DNA of 36,706 nt from Fuerstiella sp. (GCA_022447185.1 JAKVAY010000040.1:1-36706); one strand, 5' to 3'. Shown: positions 17,399 to 26,959, numbered from the stretch's first letter. Notes: generated by a model not told the origin, from the sequence alone. Numbers and translations: made by a program.

Positions 17399-17811
17399 CC
17401 ACGCGGCGCATCCGGATCGGCTGGACACCTCACACCCGGCACACATGCAGTGCTTTTCGTCGCTTACCGAGTTGAAATTTCGGCGCAGAGCCAATTTCAC
17501 ACACCGAACCGGTTCGGGTTGCTGTACACCGGGTCATTTTCGCGTCCCAACAGGCAGCAATCTGATGATGGGATGTCTGGTGTGTTAGGCTGCAAGTCAA
17601 AATCGATTGTCATCCCGGACAGCTCCGGGATACCGGCTGGAGACAGTTCTGTGTTTTATTTCGGCGGTTTCCGTGTATTCTGTGTCTAACCCCACTTGTG
17701 ACAGCGGTGTTCCCGGAATTTCGGTCCGTTCACAGACCGCTTCCTGCGTTTAACGCTCCAAGTCACAACCCCACCCTCCCCGATCTTTGACCACTGGCAG
17801 GGAGACTGATC
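17399..17811. other. Intergenic region with a perfect small hairpin
   Basis: No gene is supported in these 413 bases. A perfect 8-base stem with a 4-base loop (ATCCCGGA-CAGC-TCCGGGAT) lies at 17612-17631, about 210 bases after the DUF1080 stop. It is not followed directly by a T tract, though a T-rich stretch comes about 20 bases later, so it could be a weak terminator or a regulator site before the oxidoreductase gene. Confidence 0.45.
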
Positions 17812-19089
17812 ATGTCTCTTTATTCCCGTCGTTCTGCGATGAAGCTCAGTGCTGCGGCAGTCACTGCTCCTCTTTTTTTACCTTCCCGCCTGTCGGGTGC
17901 CAATGGCAAACTGAATATTGGCGTGATCGGTGTCGGAGGACGGGGACGGTCTGACCTAGCCGCCGTAAGTACGGAAACGATTGCCGCTGTTTGCGATGTG
18001 GATGAGCAACGACTTGCAGCAGTGTCAAAACAGTATCCAAATGCCAGGACCTACCACGACTATCGACAGTTGCTCGATCAGGAGGATCTGGATGCGGTCG
18101 TCGTTGCCACACCGGATCACAATCACGCTCCCGCCACTGTCCGGGCGTTGAAACGGGGGCTGCACGTCTATTGTGAAAAGCCCCTGACACACACGGTGCA
18201 GGAAGCCCGAGTCATTTCACAGATCGCATTGGAACAAGATCTGGCGACCCAGATGGGTACGCAAAACCATGAACACCCCGGGTATGTCAGTCTGGTGACG
18301 ATGTTGAACTCAGGAGTAATTGGCGATGTTAAAGAAGTTCACATTATCACTAACCGTCCAGGTCGATGGTGGACTCAGGGAATGGATTTACCATCCGAAA
18401 CACCCGCTGTTCCTGAACACCTGCACTGGGATCTGTGGCTGGGACCCGCCGACGAACGGTCGTACCATCAGGCCTATGTGCCATTTCGCTGGAGAGGCTG
18501 GTGGGATTTTGGATGTGGCGCGATCGGGGATATGGCAATTCATCTGATGGACCCGGCATTTCAGGCGCTGAAGCTGGGTGGTCGTCCGGTGAAGGTGTTT
18601 TCAGAGGGACCACCACCCAACGAATACAGTGGTCCAAGGCATATGAAAACCACCTTTACCTTTCCAGCGCAGGGTAAAAAAAAGCAAGTCGTTATTTACT
18701 GGTATGAAGGCATGGCACGTCCTGCCAACGATATTCAGGAAAAACTTCCGATGAATGGTTCGCTGTTTGTTGGTTCCAAAGGGGAAATTTCGATTGCGCA
18801 CGGTAAGGCGCCGCAAGTCCTGAATGCGGACACTGCAATTGAGCAACAACCGCTGCCGACTTTTTCAGACACGCATCATCACCAACAGTGGATAAATGCC
18901 TGCAAGACAAAATCGGCCACCGGCAGCAATTTCGGTTACGCCGGACCATTTACTGAAGTGGTGTTGCTGGGTAACGTCGCCTACAGAAGGGGACGTACAA
19001 TCTCGTATGATCCTGTCACCATGAGCACTGGTGATGACATTGCAGACGCGTTACTTCGCAAGGACTATCGAGACGGCTGGCATGTCTGA
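17812..19089 (+). CDS. Gfo/Idh/MocA family oxidoreductase with Tat signal
   Basis: A 425-residue NAD(P)-dependent sugar oxidoreductase. A Tat signal comes first (SRRSAMKLSAAAVTAPLFLPSR), then the Rossmann fold with IGVIGVGGRGRSDLA, DAVVVATPDHNHAPATVRAL, and the family motif EKPLTHTVQEAR with the catalytic Lys. The C-terminal domain carries GRWWTQG, FRWRGWWDFGCGAIGDMAIHLMDPA and THHHQQWINACKTK. A purine-rich GGCAGGGAGA lies about ten bases before the ATG. Such exported members are numerous in planctomycetes and are thought to oxidise sugars or glycosides, perhaps with tightly bound cofactor carried through the Tat system. It follows the DUF1080 gene, and the two may act on one glycoside. Confidence 0.9.
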   Translation: MSLYSRRSAMKLSAAAVTAPLFLPSRLSGANGKLNIGVIGVGGRGRSDLAAVSTETIAAVCDVDEQRLAAVSKQYPNARTYHDYRQLLDQEDLDAVVVATPDHNHAPATVRALKRGLHVYCEKPLTHTVQEARVISQIALEQDLATQMGTQNHEHPGYVSLVTMLNSGVIGDVKEVHIITNRPGRWWTQGMDLPSETPAVPEHLHWDLWLGPADERSYHQAYVPFRWRGWWDFGCGAIGDMAIHLMDPAFQALKLGGRPVKVFSEGPPPNEYSGPRHMKTTFTFPAQGKKKQVVIYWYEGMARPANDIQEKLPMNGSLFVGSKGEISIAHGKAPQVLNADTAIEQQPLPTFSDTHHHQQWINACKTKSATGSNFGYAGPFTEVVLLGNVAYRRGRTISYDPVTMSTGDDIADALLRKDYRDGWHV

Positions 19090-19260
19090 AAATCGACGGA
19101 CTCACCTGCCGGATGTTATTCGACCACCACGTACCATCCCGTCTGCTGCAACAGGTCATTGAAACACTGTTAGCCCGCGTGCATCCTGCAGTAAGCTGGG
19201 AATTCTGTGGCGGGATGAATAAAATCAGACATTGAACTCATCAGACGAGCGAGTGTGTAC

Positions 19261-20574
19261 ATGATGGCGGAGTTTTCCGAACATTCAGAGCAGCAAAGTC
19301 CACAGGAATATTCCGAATTCCTGGGACCTGCGAACTGGTTTCGGTGCCGTTGTCCAAATTCTGTGTTGGTGACACAAAAAGAATCTGTCATTGAGATTCG
19401 TCCACAGTCTGCCAGCACACCTGCCGAATGGTCCATGGTCCTGTACGCCGCTTGGGTCGATCCGGATTCCTCCGCGGAGCCTGCACCTGCATTTTCGGTT
19501 TCGAATCTGTTTCCTGCGGTGATAAGGTCTCAACGCGGCGATCCGCTGGATGTGCCAACATCAAATCGCTGCTGGGTCGGCTCATCTCGCCGTCGGGGCA
19601 GTGGACCCTGGTGGAAATGGCTGAAACGTCGGTCCTACGAATGGAGGCTGTGGATTCTGGAACATAAAAATGTGATGTTGGTCGTCAGTCTGCAATCCGC
19701 CCCGGGCAGAACACTGGATACCGAAACACTCAGCTCGTGTTTATCGATCCTGCAGTCTGTCAGATTCGCCAAAACTCCGGCCATGCCACCCGAGACGTTT
19801 CGCCAGGAAGTGATAGTGCTCGCAAGGAAACACTTTCCGCTGCTGACGGTTGAATCCAAAGGCCGATTCGCACTGGAACTGCAGGGATCAGAAATCAATC
19901 TGTCGAATTTCTACCGATCGTATTTGCAGCAGCCCGACAATTTCAGACAGGTTGTATTGCCGGGATTGACCAGTGTCGTTCGTATGCAGGAATGGGGTCC
20001 TGACCAGATAATGCCGTCGTTTGAAAAGGTAGAAGATCGTATTCTGCCGATGTTGTATCCGGAGGAAGACGCCGCTGACACGTTGAAGGACTTTGTTCAG
20101 CTGCCATGGATCGGAGGTCTGACTCAGGTCTTCGTGATCGATGAAGACGATACTTATCGATTCGTCCACAGCGAGATGCTTCAGCAATGGGACCTTTCGA
20201 TGGAGTCCCTTCAGGAACTGGCGATGATCAATCTGGAAGGCTACGCCGCTGAGCATCCCATGCAGGTCAACCTGATCGGAGATGAATCCGATCCACAGAT
20301 GCTGGTTCCGATGAACCCGGATCCCTACAACAGTGCCAGAATTCTTGGGCCAACGTTTCACCAGCGATTGAGAGAATTGTTCGGTCCGGAAGTCATTGTT
20401 GGCGTTCCGAATCGCGACTTCTTTGTTGCAGTATCACTGAATCACCCAAAACTCATTAGTCATGTACGGGACCGGGTCGTTCAGGATTACCAGTCAATGC
20501 ACCATCCGCTCACACAACGACTGCTGGTGATCTCAGCCGACGGTGTCAGTGAGTACTGCGAAATGGAGAATTAG
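19261..20574 (+). CDS. DUF1444-domain protein with an added N-terminal domain
   Basis: ATGs at 19261 and 19264 (and a GTG at 19255) are all possible starts, giving about 437 residues. The N-terminal half (WFRCRCPNSVLVTQKESVIEI and ILEHKNVMLVVSLQS) has the beta-rich look of PsbP/DcrB-like domains that sense or bind lipids or proteins. The C-terminal part (TLKDFVQLPWIGGLTQVFVI, TYRFVHSEMLQQWDLSMESL) matches DUF1444, the YtpQ-like family of unknown function. There is no signal peptide or membrane helix. The stop is four bases before the GTG of the murG-like gene, implying one transcript. No function is known. Context hints at cell-envelope work, but weakly. Confidence 0.75.
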   Translation: MMAEFSEHSEQQSPQEYSEFLGPANWFRCRCPNSVLVTQKESVIEIRPQSASTPAEWSMVLYAAWVDPDSSAEPAPAFSVSNLFPAVIRSQRGDPLDVPTSNRCWVGSSRRRGSGPWWKWLKRRSYEWRLWILEHKNVMLVVSLQSAPGRTLDTETLSSCLSILQSVRFAKTPAMPPETFRQEVIVLARKHFPLLTVESKGRFALELQGSEINLSNFYRSYLQQPDNFRQVVLPGLTSVVRMQEWGPDQIMPSFEKVEDRILPMLYPEEDAADTLKDFVQLPWIGGLTQVFVIDEDDTYRFVHSEMLQQWDLSMESLQELAMINLEGYAAEHPMQVNLIGDESDPQMLVPMNPDPYNSARILGPTFHQRLRELFGPEVIVGVPNRDFFVAVSLNHPKLISHVRDRVVQDYQSMHHPLTQRLLVISADGVSEYCEMEN

Positions 20575-20577
20575 ACT

Positions 20578-21714
20578 GTGCCCGTGGCCAGCACACGGAA
20601 TCCTTCACGGCACATCGTATTCTCCGGTGGAGGTTCCGGCGGACATTTGACACCGTCGATTGCTGTGGCCGAGGCCCTGTTTCATCGCGATCCTGACGCA
20701 CAAGTCACATTTCTGACAAGTGGTCGCAGAGTTGATCAGGTCGTTCTGAAAAATTCATTTGTTGCCGACGACGAACGGTGTTCAATCGTTGCTCTTTCTG
20801 TGACACAACCACCCGGTCTGACGTTCTCGGGGGCCTCACATGCCTGGGCTCTGGCAGATTCAGTACTCCGGTGTCGACGACAATTTAGAAGCATCAGTAC
20901 ACACGTTGTCCTCGCAACGGGTGGTTTCGCATCACTCCCCGGACTGCTGGCAGCAAAACAGTGCCGGATTCCAACAGTGTTGTTTGAAGCGAATACACGG
21001 CCTGGAAAAATCAATCAATGGTGGAAACCACTTGCCACGGCACGTTTCAGCGCCTGGCCAGTGGCAGATGTACCACGGTTAGCTGATTTCGTTTATGTCG
21101 GTATGCCCGTACGGTCATGGACCGCTGAGGCCAAAGAAAAACAACTGTCGTCAGAAATCTCCGGAATCCGCCGGATTCTGATCGTCGGAGGCAGTCAGGG
21201 CAGCCGACGACTCAATGATATCGTGCATGCAGCACTACCACTCGTCAAACTTCCTGACGACTGGCAGATTCTTCACCAGACCGGGACGGACAAGCGTTCT
21301 TTCATCTCGACACAATGCAGCCGGCACAACATGACCACGAAATCCTATATCGATCATCTTCCGGACGCACTGAGACAATCAGCATTTGTGATCAGTCGAT
21401 CCGGTGCGGTGACACTGGGTGAAATCGCTGCCACGGGATGTCCGTCAATTCTGATACCACTGAGCACCGCCGCACTTAGCCACCAGAACAGCAACGCCGA
21501 ATTTCTAAGAAACCAGGGAGCGGCAATAATCGTGAATGAAACCGGGGCGCATCCGGAAATCGATCTGGCAAATGCCATTCACACGCTGGTCAACGATACT
21601 TCATCAAGACAAACGATGAGCCAGGCCGCACAATTACTCCATCGGCCCGACGCAGCCAGTGACATTGCCCGATCACTGCTCGAACTCGCCGATCGCTCCC
21701 AGCACAACAATTGA
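20578..21714 (+). CDS. murG: MurG-like UDP-GlcNAc:undecaprenyl-PP-MurNAc-pentapeptide transferase
   Basis: A 378-residue GT28 glycosyltransferase that adds GlcNAc to lipid I, giving lipid II on the inner face of the membrane. The N-terminal glycine loop is present as GGGSGGHLTPSIAVAEAL (usually GGTGGH-x-x-P), then VLATGGFASLPGLLAAK, LFEANTRPGKINQW, VGGSQGSRRLND, and the C-terminal donor site ISRSGAVTLGEIAATG with LSHQNSNAEFLRNQGAAI. The GTG start at 20578 is set by the stop of the DUF1444 gene four bases upstream. There are no mra, mur or fts neighbours, as expected from the dispersed cell-division genes of planctomycetes. The end overlaps a convergent gene by about 40 bases. Confidence 0.85.
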   Translation: MPVASTRNPSRHIVFSGGGSGGHLTPSIAVAEALFHRDPDAQVTFLTSGRRVDQVVLKNSFVADDERCSIVALSVTQPPGLTFSGASHAWALADSVLRCRRQFRSISTHVVLATGGFASLPGLLAAKQCRIPTVLFEANTRPGKINQWWKPLATARFSAWPVADVPRLADFVYVGMPVRSWTAEAKEKQLSSEISGIRRILIVGGSQGSRRLNDIVHAALPLVKLPDDWQILHQTGTDKRSFISTQCSRHNMTTKSYIDHLPDALRQSAFVISRSGAVTLGEIAATGCPSILIPLSTAALSHQNSNAEFLRNQGAAIIVNETGAHPEIDLANAIHTLVNDTSSRQTMSQAAQLLHRPDAASDIARSLLELADRSQHNN

Positions 21715-23082
21715 ACCAGCTCCGAGTAGTTCTCGATCCGTGCTGAATCGTTGGTGAATTCTGTCTGGAGAAGTGATCTCGTAAGAAGAGTTCACGGGAA
21801 GCCACGCGACACCTTCGACAACGGCACGCGATACGTTTCGTAAACTTATTTTCTGAGATCGCCACGGAGGTAAGGACGGCCAGCTGACATCGAATGCCAC
21901 CGGGGATTTGCTGCTCATGCGAAAAATCACGGGAATGGGACGGGCCGGGCGTGTACCGTTCAGCCACAAATCAGCTGCGGCCTGATGGGCAAGCAGTGGA
22001 AGTTTCAACTCCTTCAGCAGATCACTACGCTTCTTACGATACCATCCGGAGTGAGGATGGTTGTGACGGCAGGTCTCCAGCAGATCCAGGGCCGCACCTC
22101 GGTATCCTCGACGTCGTTCCCGACGAATCGCCAGCAGCACGTACTGAGGCCGTGTCACATCGACAAGACTCCGAAGTCGTGCAAAGGTGGCTTCAAATTC
22201 CAGGTTCAGCTGCCCAGGATTTTTGATCGGACGATTGGCAATAACGTCGGGTAATTCCCGATAACCAAGTGCACGCCCCTTGCGATACAGCAAATCTGCC
22301 AGTTCAACAGAGTCTGTCCTGTGTCGTCGTTCAAATTCCAGAAGAAGCTGGTCGGCCACAGCCACTATCTCCGACAGGTGCTGTTTTCGGACGGACGGCC
22401 GGTCAAGCCTCTTCAGTCTCCCGTACAGTTGCCCGATTTTTCCTGTCTGAGCAGCCGCCTCAGAACCGGGTCGTTCTGCATCAACGGCTGCCTTCGGAAT
22501 TTCAGGCAATCCGGCATCCATCACACGACTCGTCGTATCGATGCGGACGAGCGACATCCGGAGCCAGTCCTTTGGTGAAGCGGTACCGGAATTCCCTGTC
22601 TGATCCGACGTCACCGTTCCACGAGCCTCCAGGTGTCCATCAAGATCATCGTCTGCAAACAGCCGGAGTGCTGGTTGCCCCTCTTCCTGAATCACAACAG
22701 CATCGAACCAGACCGGATCGAATCGCCGGGCATGCTGAATTCGTCTGTTGATTTCAGACGTGGCATCATCACCCGACAATTCACGTTTCCAATGATCAAC
22801 TCGTTGCGCCATTTGGTGCAGATGCTGCCGTTTGAGTTCGGCAGCGAACGACCCGCCGGTCGGATCCGTCAGAATACCGGCCCACGCACGGATGGGCACC
22901 ATCTCCGGATCCGGCAACTCGAGAGTCCGGCCACTCACTCCACAAACGTGAGTGTCGCTGACAGGTGTACGCCAGAGAATCGTCGGGATCGGTTCGCCAG
23001 CTGCCGTCGGCACAACCAGCAGACAGAAAAGCAGCACTGCCTTTTGCAAGGCACCACACACAGCCGCCCTGAGGTGAATCAA
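21673..23082 (-). CDS. Unknown exported protein paired with a DUF1501 gene, about 469 aa
   Basis: The frame is open from 23172 but has no ATG near its start. The TTG at 23082, 22 bases after the DUF1501 stop, gives a good signal peptide (ALQKAVLLFCLLVVPTAAG), so I use it. The start is uncertain. The mature protein has TILWRTPVSDTHVCGVSGRT, a helical middle rich in Arg and Glu (LLDLLETCRHNHPHSGWYRKKRSD), and a calcium-site-like acidic loop LFADDDLDGHLEARG. It ends in a beta-rich part with SSIV-type strands. I recognise no family. The stop at 21673 lies inside the 3' end of the convergent murG. It probably sits in the same transcript as DUF1501. Confidence 0.65.
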   Translation of the reverse strand: MIHLRAAVCGALQKAVLLFCLLVVPTAAGEPIPTILWRTPVSDTHVCGVSGRTLELPDPEMVPIRAWAGILTDPTGGSFAAELKRQHLHQMAQRVDHWKRELSGDDATSEINRRIQHARRFDPVWFDAVVIQEEGQPALRLFADDDLDGHLEARGTVTSDQTGNSGTASPKDWLRMSLVRIDTTSRVMDAGLPEIPKAAVDAERPGSEAAAQTGKIGQLYGRLKRLDRPSVRKQHLSEIVAVADQLLLEFERRHRTDSVELADLLYRKGRALGYRELPDVIANRPIKNPGQLNLEFEATFARLRSLVDVTRPQYVLLAIRRERRRGYRGAALDLLETCRHNHPHSGWYRKKRSDLLKELKLPLLAHQAAADLWLNGTRPARPIPVIFRMSSKSPVAFDVSWPSLPPWRSQKISLRNVSRAVVEGVAWLPVNSSYEITSPDRIHQRFSTDRELLGAGSIVVLGAIGEFEQ

Positions 23083-23104
23083 TGGGCGGAACCCTGAATC
23101 ACAT

Positions 23105-24442
23105 TCACACAAGTTCTGATACCGGGATTCGTTTGTCGATAAGATACTGCGGACGACCGGCAGGATCGGCAATCGTGGTCGTCATCGGATCAATACCAAT
23201 GTTGTGATAAATCGTAGCCACGATCTCCTGCATGTCGACCGGGCGATCAACAGCATGTTCTCCGAGCCGGTTCGTACAGCCGATGGCCTGCCCAACGTTC
23301 ATGCCGCCACCCGCCAGCAGGGCACAGCTGACCCGCGGCCAGTGATCTCTTCCCGCTGCTTTGTTAATACGCGGTGTTCTTCCGAATTCACCCCAGACCA
23401 CAACGGTCACATCATCCAGCATGCCACGTTCTTCCAGATCTTCCACCAGCGCACTGACGGCCTGATCCAGCCTGGGACCGTGATGCCGTACAAGATCGAA
23501 GTTGGCGCCGTGGGTGTCCCAGCGTCCGTATGAAAGCGTAACTGAACGAACTCCCACTTCCACGAGTCGACGGGCGATCAACAGGTGGTCGTTGCACGTC
23601 GGCGCACCGTCATACTGATACTGGTACGGCGTACCGTCACCATATCGCTCTCGTGTCTCCGGTGACTCGTTAGAAATGTCCAGCGCCTCAGCAAGACGGC
23701 TGGAGGTCAGAACGCCGAATGCTGCCTGGTTAAATGCATCCATTCCGTTGATACTGCCGGTAACGTCGGCCTTGCGTTTGAGGTGGTCCAGCCCGGCCAG
23801 TAGTGTCCTGCGATCACTGAGTCGGTCAAGCGTGACACCGTTGAGCGTCAGGTTGTCAGCACCTTCATGGCTTGGCCGAAATGGCTGGCATGACGAACCG
23901 AGAAAGCCGGCCGAACCCGGCTCCGACCAGGAAGCGTGTCTGGTCTGGGCGGCCAGAGCAACAGACGGCGGAATCCCGGCATCCGTGGGACCGAGTACAC
24001 GACCGACGACCGAACCGATGGAAGGTCGACCACCGATGGAACGCAAACTGCCTCGACTCCAGCCACTTAAGCACTGGAACGCATCGTGCCCCGCTTTAAT
24101 TCCGACGACGGACCGGATGATTGCCAGTTTGTCCATCATTCCCGCGAGTTGTGGAAAGCATTCGCCGATCTGAATGCCAGGAACCGCTGTTGATATGGGA
24201 CCAAACTCTCCACGAATTTCTGCGGGAGCCTCTGTCTTGATTTCCCACATGTCCTGATGCGGAGGGCCTCCGGCCAGAAAGATATTGATCACAGCCTTGT
24301 GCCGTAATTTTGCAGGCGACTGAGATTCCGCTCGCAGAATATCAGCCAGCGTAAGTCCACCACAGAGTCCACCTATCTGCAGAAATGACCGACGACTAAC
24401 ACCGTCGCACATGAGTGAAGATTGTCCAAACAGCGTGAGCAT
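23105..24442 (-). CDS. DUF1501 family protein (Tat-exported, alkaline-phosphatase/sulfatase-like fold)
   Basis: Two ATGs are possible (24457 and 24442). The sequence AAGGAG sits six bases before the inner one, a rare clear ribosome site here, so the start is 24442 and the protein has 445 residues. A Tat signal follows (SRRSFLQIGGLCGGLTL), then VINIFLAGGPPHQDMWE, IGECFPQLAGMMDKLAIIRS, RLVEVGVRSVTLSYGRWDTH, VVVWGEFGRTPRINKAAGRD and LLAGGGMNVGQAIG, the defining DUF1501 segments. Most planctomycetes pair DUF1501 with DUF1549/DUF1553 cytochrome-bearing proteins. Here the downstream partner is an unknown exported protein instead. The function is unknown, probably periplasmic. Confidence 0.9.
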   Translation of the reverse strand: MLTLFGQSSLMCDGVSRRSFLQIGGLCGGLTLADILRAESQSPAKLRHKAVINIFLAGGPPHQDMWEIKTEAPAEIRGEFGPISTAVPGIQIGECFPQLAGMMDKLAIIRSVVGIKAGHDAFQCLSGWSRGSLRSIGGRPSIGSVVGRVLGPTDAGIPPSVALAAQTRHASWSEPGSAGFLGSSCQPFRPSHEGADNLTLNGVTLDRLSDRRTLLAGLDHLKRKADVTGSINGMDAFNQAAFGVLTSSRLAEALDISNESPETRERYGDGTPYQYQYDGAPTCNDHLLIARRLVEVGVRSVTLSYGRWDTHGANFDLVRHHGPRLDQAVSALVEDLEERGMLDDVTVVVWGEFGRTPRINKAAGRDHWPRVSCALLAGGGMNVGQAIGCTNRLGEHAVDRPVDMQEIVATIYHNIGIDPMTTTIADPAGRPQYLIDKRIPVSELV

Positions 24443-24739
24443 GTGGAGCTCCTTCATCCGGGGAGGGACGGCGCACTCAGGACACGTCGCAGAACTTTGG
24501 TGAGGAATCTTTGGTGGGCAAAATTATTTGCCGGAAATAACACTGGAGGACGTGTTTACTTAAGGGTAGCTGGCGACTGACATACGGTCAAGAAAATGGA
24601 ATCGGACAGCCGTGTACACGTCTGAACACGGACTATTTGGCAAATATCCCAACGTTAAATGACATCGGTTTCCCTGACCTGAGCCAATATTTGCAGGTGT
24701 TTTTCCTGATCGTCCATCAATGGATTGCAGTTTCCGGTC
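24443..24739. other. Intergenic region between pilT and the DUF1501 gene
   Basis: About 300 bases upstream of the DUF1501 gene, rather AT-rich. I see no gene, tRNA or perfect hairpin. The DUF1501 promoter should be here. Confidence 0.4.
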
Positions 24740-25885
24740 TCACAATATCGACGGTCCTTTGACTTCAATTCCCTTAAGTTTCATTTTCAATTCTTCGATG
24801 TTAGGCGACACTTCGAACGCAGCTTCACGGCTGATGTAGTCCCGCGTCACAAAATCATAGAGGCTGTCATTAAACAGCTGCATTCCCTCTTCTTTTCCGA
24901 TTCGGATTGCCGCAGACAACTTTTCGTCTGCGCCTTCCATGACCAGTTTACGGACGGTGGGATTGAACGTCATGATTTCCACGATGGGTACGCGACCGGG
25001 TTGATCGACAATCGTTTTAAGCAGTTTTTGCCCGACGATGGCTTTCATGTTCATACCGATTGCCGCACGCACAGCCGCATGCATGGCAGCCGGGAACAGG
25101 TCAATAATACGAGCAATCGTACCTGGTGCGTTTGAGGCGTGAATGGTTCCGAACACGAGGTGGCCCGTTTCGGCAGCATGGATCGCCGTTTCAAAGGTTT
25201 CCTGGTCACGCATTTCTCCCACGAGCATGATATCGGGGTCTTCTCGCACCGCATGTTTCATGGCAACATGAAAATCAATCACATCCATGCCGATTTCGCG
25301 CTGGTTGATCAGGCACTGGTCGGACGTGTAAACGAACTCAATCGGGTCTTCAATCGTCAGGATGTGGCGATTCATGTTGTGATTGATCCAGTCGAGCATT
25401 GAAGCAATTGTTGTACTTTTGCCCGACCCGGTCACACCCGCCAGCAACACCATGCCCTGGTCGTACTTACAAAGACTCTCCATAATCGGTGGCAGATACA
25501 GGTTTTTGAAGATCGGAATGTCGCGTTCAACTTTTCGGGCAACCATGCCGACCAGGCCAAGCTGAGTGAGCAGATTCACCCGAAATCGCCACGATTCACC
25601 CTTGTAGCCCACGACTTTTGAGAAATCCGCTCCACCGTCCCGATGGAAGATATCCAGATTTCGCTGGTCCATCATGGGAAAGGTGAGCTTGATCATCTGT
25701 GACTCAGAAATCGGCGGCATGTCCAGCGGCGTCAGAGTTCCGCGTATTCGCAGGACCGGTGGCCGCCCCACCTGCAGATGAATGTCCGAACAACCCTGCT
25801 TGACACCCATACGAAAGATCTTGTTGATCTCAATGTCAGCTTGAGGATCGAACGTGGATTTCACCCATTCACGTGCCTGCACCAT
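24740..25885 (-). CDS. pilT: PilT/PilU-family twitching-motility ATPase
   Basis: A 381-residue type IV pilus retraction ATPase of normal family length. It has a PAS-like N-terminal domain with CSDIHLQVGRPPVLRIRG, then Walker A GVTGSGKST, the Asp box ILTIEDPIEFVY, Walker B DIMLVGEMRD, the His box HAAETGHLVFGTIHASNA, and the FPAAMHAAVRAAIGMNMKAI segment. The Walker A and B residues are intact, so it should hydrolyse ATP. PilT and PilU cannot be told apart with certainty. No other pilus genes are present, which is common for retraction motors. It probably follows hisF and a 50-codon frame in one transcript (gaps of 15 bases and an overlap). Confidence 0.9.
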   Translation of the reverse strand: MVQAREWVKSTFDPQADIEINKIFRMGVKQGCSDIHLQVGRPPVLRIRGTLTPLDMPPISESQMIKLTFPMMDQRNLDIFHRDGGADFSKVVGYKGESWRFRVNLLTQLGLVGMVARKVERDIPIFKNLYLPPIMESLCKYDQGMVLLAGVTGSGKSTTIASMLDWINHNMNRHILTIEDPIEFVYTSDQCLINQREIGMDVIDFHVAMKHAVREDPDIMLVGEMRDQETFETAIHAAETGHLVFGTIHASNAPGTIARIIDLFPAAMHAAVRAAIGMNMKAIVGQKLLKTIVDQPGRVPIVEIMTFNPTVRKLVMEGADEKLSAAIRIGKEEGMQLFNDSLYDFVTRDYISREAAFEVSPNIEELKMKLKGIEVKGPSIL

Positions 25886-26013
25886 TGCTTACCACTCTTT
25901 CGTTTAAGCCAATATCGTTTTTCGCAGTTCGGATCCGGGCAACACACCCATTGCTCTTGAGCGCCACCCAAATCATCCGAGTCAAAAATGAATTTGTTGT
26001 GTAAGTCTGACAT
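25861..26013 (-). CDS. Possible small Cys-rich protein, 50 aa, between hisF and pilT
   Basis: A 50-codon frame starts 15 bases after the hisF stop and overlaps the first 25 bases of pilT in another frame. Its C-terminal half has QWVCCPDPNCEKRYWLK and QWCRHVNG, four cysteines in a C-C-x4-C...C order resembling a small zinc-ribbon. Its start MSDLHNKFIFDSDDLGGAQE is polar and acidic. I know no family. The tight spacing on both sides supports translation coupling to pilT, but the frame is short and could be chance. Confidence 0.45.
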   Translation of the reverse strand: MSDLHNKFIFDSDDLGGAQEQWVCCPDPNCEKRYWLKRKSGKQWCRHVNG

Positions 26014-26027
26014 AGGAATCCACTGAG

Positions 26028-26807
26028 TCAGACAATTTCGATCATTCGTACCGGGACGCCGTTTTTCGCAAGATGCTGTTTCGTTTCCTGAATCGTATAG
26101 GTGCCATAATGAAAGATACTGGCAGCCAGTGCAGCACTGGCGCCACCATCCGTCACCGCTTCCAGCAGATGCTGAGGTGATCCGGCACCGCCGCTGGCCA
26201 CCACCGGAATCGACACCGCATCAGCAACGGCCCGAGTGATCTGGAGGTCGTACCCGTCTTTGGTGCCGTCCGCATCCATACAAGTCAGCACTATTTCACC
26301 AGCGCCCAGTTCTTCGATGTGTTTCGCCCAGGCGACCGCCTCCAGTCCGGTTGGAAGCCGCCCGCCGTTGATGTGCACATCCCAGAATTCTTTGCCATCC
26401 TTTTGAACACGTTTGGGATCAATATTCACCACGATACACTGGCTGCCAAAACGTTTCGCGGCGTCCTGTACGAATTGAGGGTTTGTGACGGCTGCGGAAT
26501 TAATGGAAACTTTGTCACATCCGGCGTTCAGTAACTGTCGAATGTCTTCTACTGTGCGAATACCGCCGCCAACAGTCAGTGGCATAAAGACCACTTCGGA
26601 CGTACGGGAAACAACCTCCAGAATGATGTCGCGTTCCTCGTGACTGGCAGTAATATCCAGGAATACCAGTTCGTCGGCTCCCTGTTCTTCATACTTCTTC
26701 GCAATTTCTACCGGATCGCCAGCATCCTGCAGATTGACAAAATTCACACCCTTGACGACCCGGCCTGCGTGAACGTCCAGACACGGAATGATACGCTTTG
26801 CCAGCAT
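26028..26807 (-). CDS. hisF: Imidazole glycerol phosphate synthase cyclase subunit HisF
   Basis: A 259-residue (beta/alpha)8 barrel that, with the glutaminase HisH, makes imidazole glycerol phosphate and AICAR in histidine synthesis. The start [19 protein letters not shown] carries the catalytic Asp (Asp11-type), and [10 protein letters not shown] carries the second (Asp130-type). Phosphate-binding loops [13 protein letters not shown] and [13 protein letters not shown] are present, with [12 protein letters not shown] near residue 176. No hisH or other his gene lies nearby. It is divergent from aroB, with about 150 bases between them. The protein is complete and looks functional. Confidence 0.97.
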   Translation of the reverse strand: MLAKRIIPCLDVHAGRVVKGVNFVNLQDAGDPVEIAKKYEEQGADELVFLDITASHEERDIILEVVSRTSEVVFMPLTVGGGIRTVEDIRQLLNAGCDKVSINSAAVTNPQFVQDAAKRFGSQCIVVNIDPKRVQKDGKEFWDVHINGGRLPTGLEAVAWAKHIEELGAGEIVLTCMDADGTKDGYDLQITRAVADAVSIPVVASGGAGSPQHLLEAVTDGGASAALAASIFHYGTYTIQETKQHLAKNGVPVRMIEIV

Positions 26808-26959
26808 GTTTCGAAATTGTCTCGTGAATTCGAACGTGTGAGTTCATGGTGAGGACGGATTACAGTTGTACACCCATCAGAGCTTCAAGCCCGCAAATGG
26901 TCAACTGTCCGGCTGTCGCCAATCTTCGATCCTTTGAATTGAGTTCCGGTAGTTCCCTG

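Noticed and set aside
22269..22751. 160-codon plus-strand frame within the unknown exported protein
   Set aside because: Antisense shadow of a longer minus-strand gene with a signal peptide and a consistent reading frame.
23676..24173. 165-codon plus-strand frame within the DUF1501 gene
   Set aside because: Antisense to an unmistakable DUF1501 frame, with Ser/Arg/Pro-rich shadow composition.
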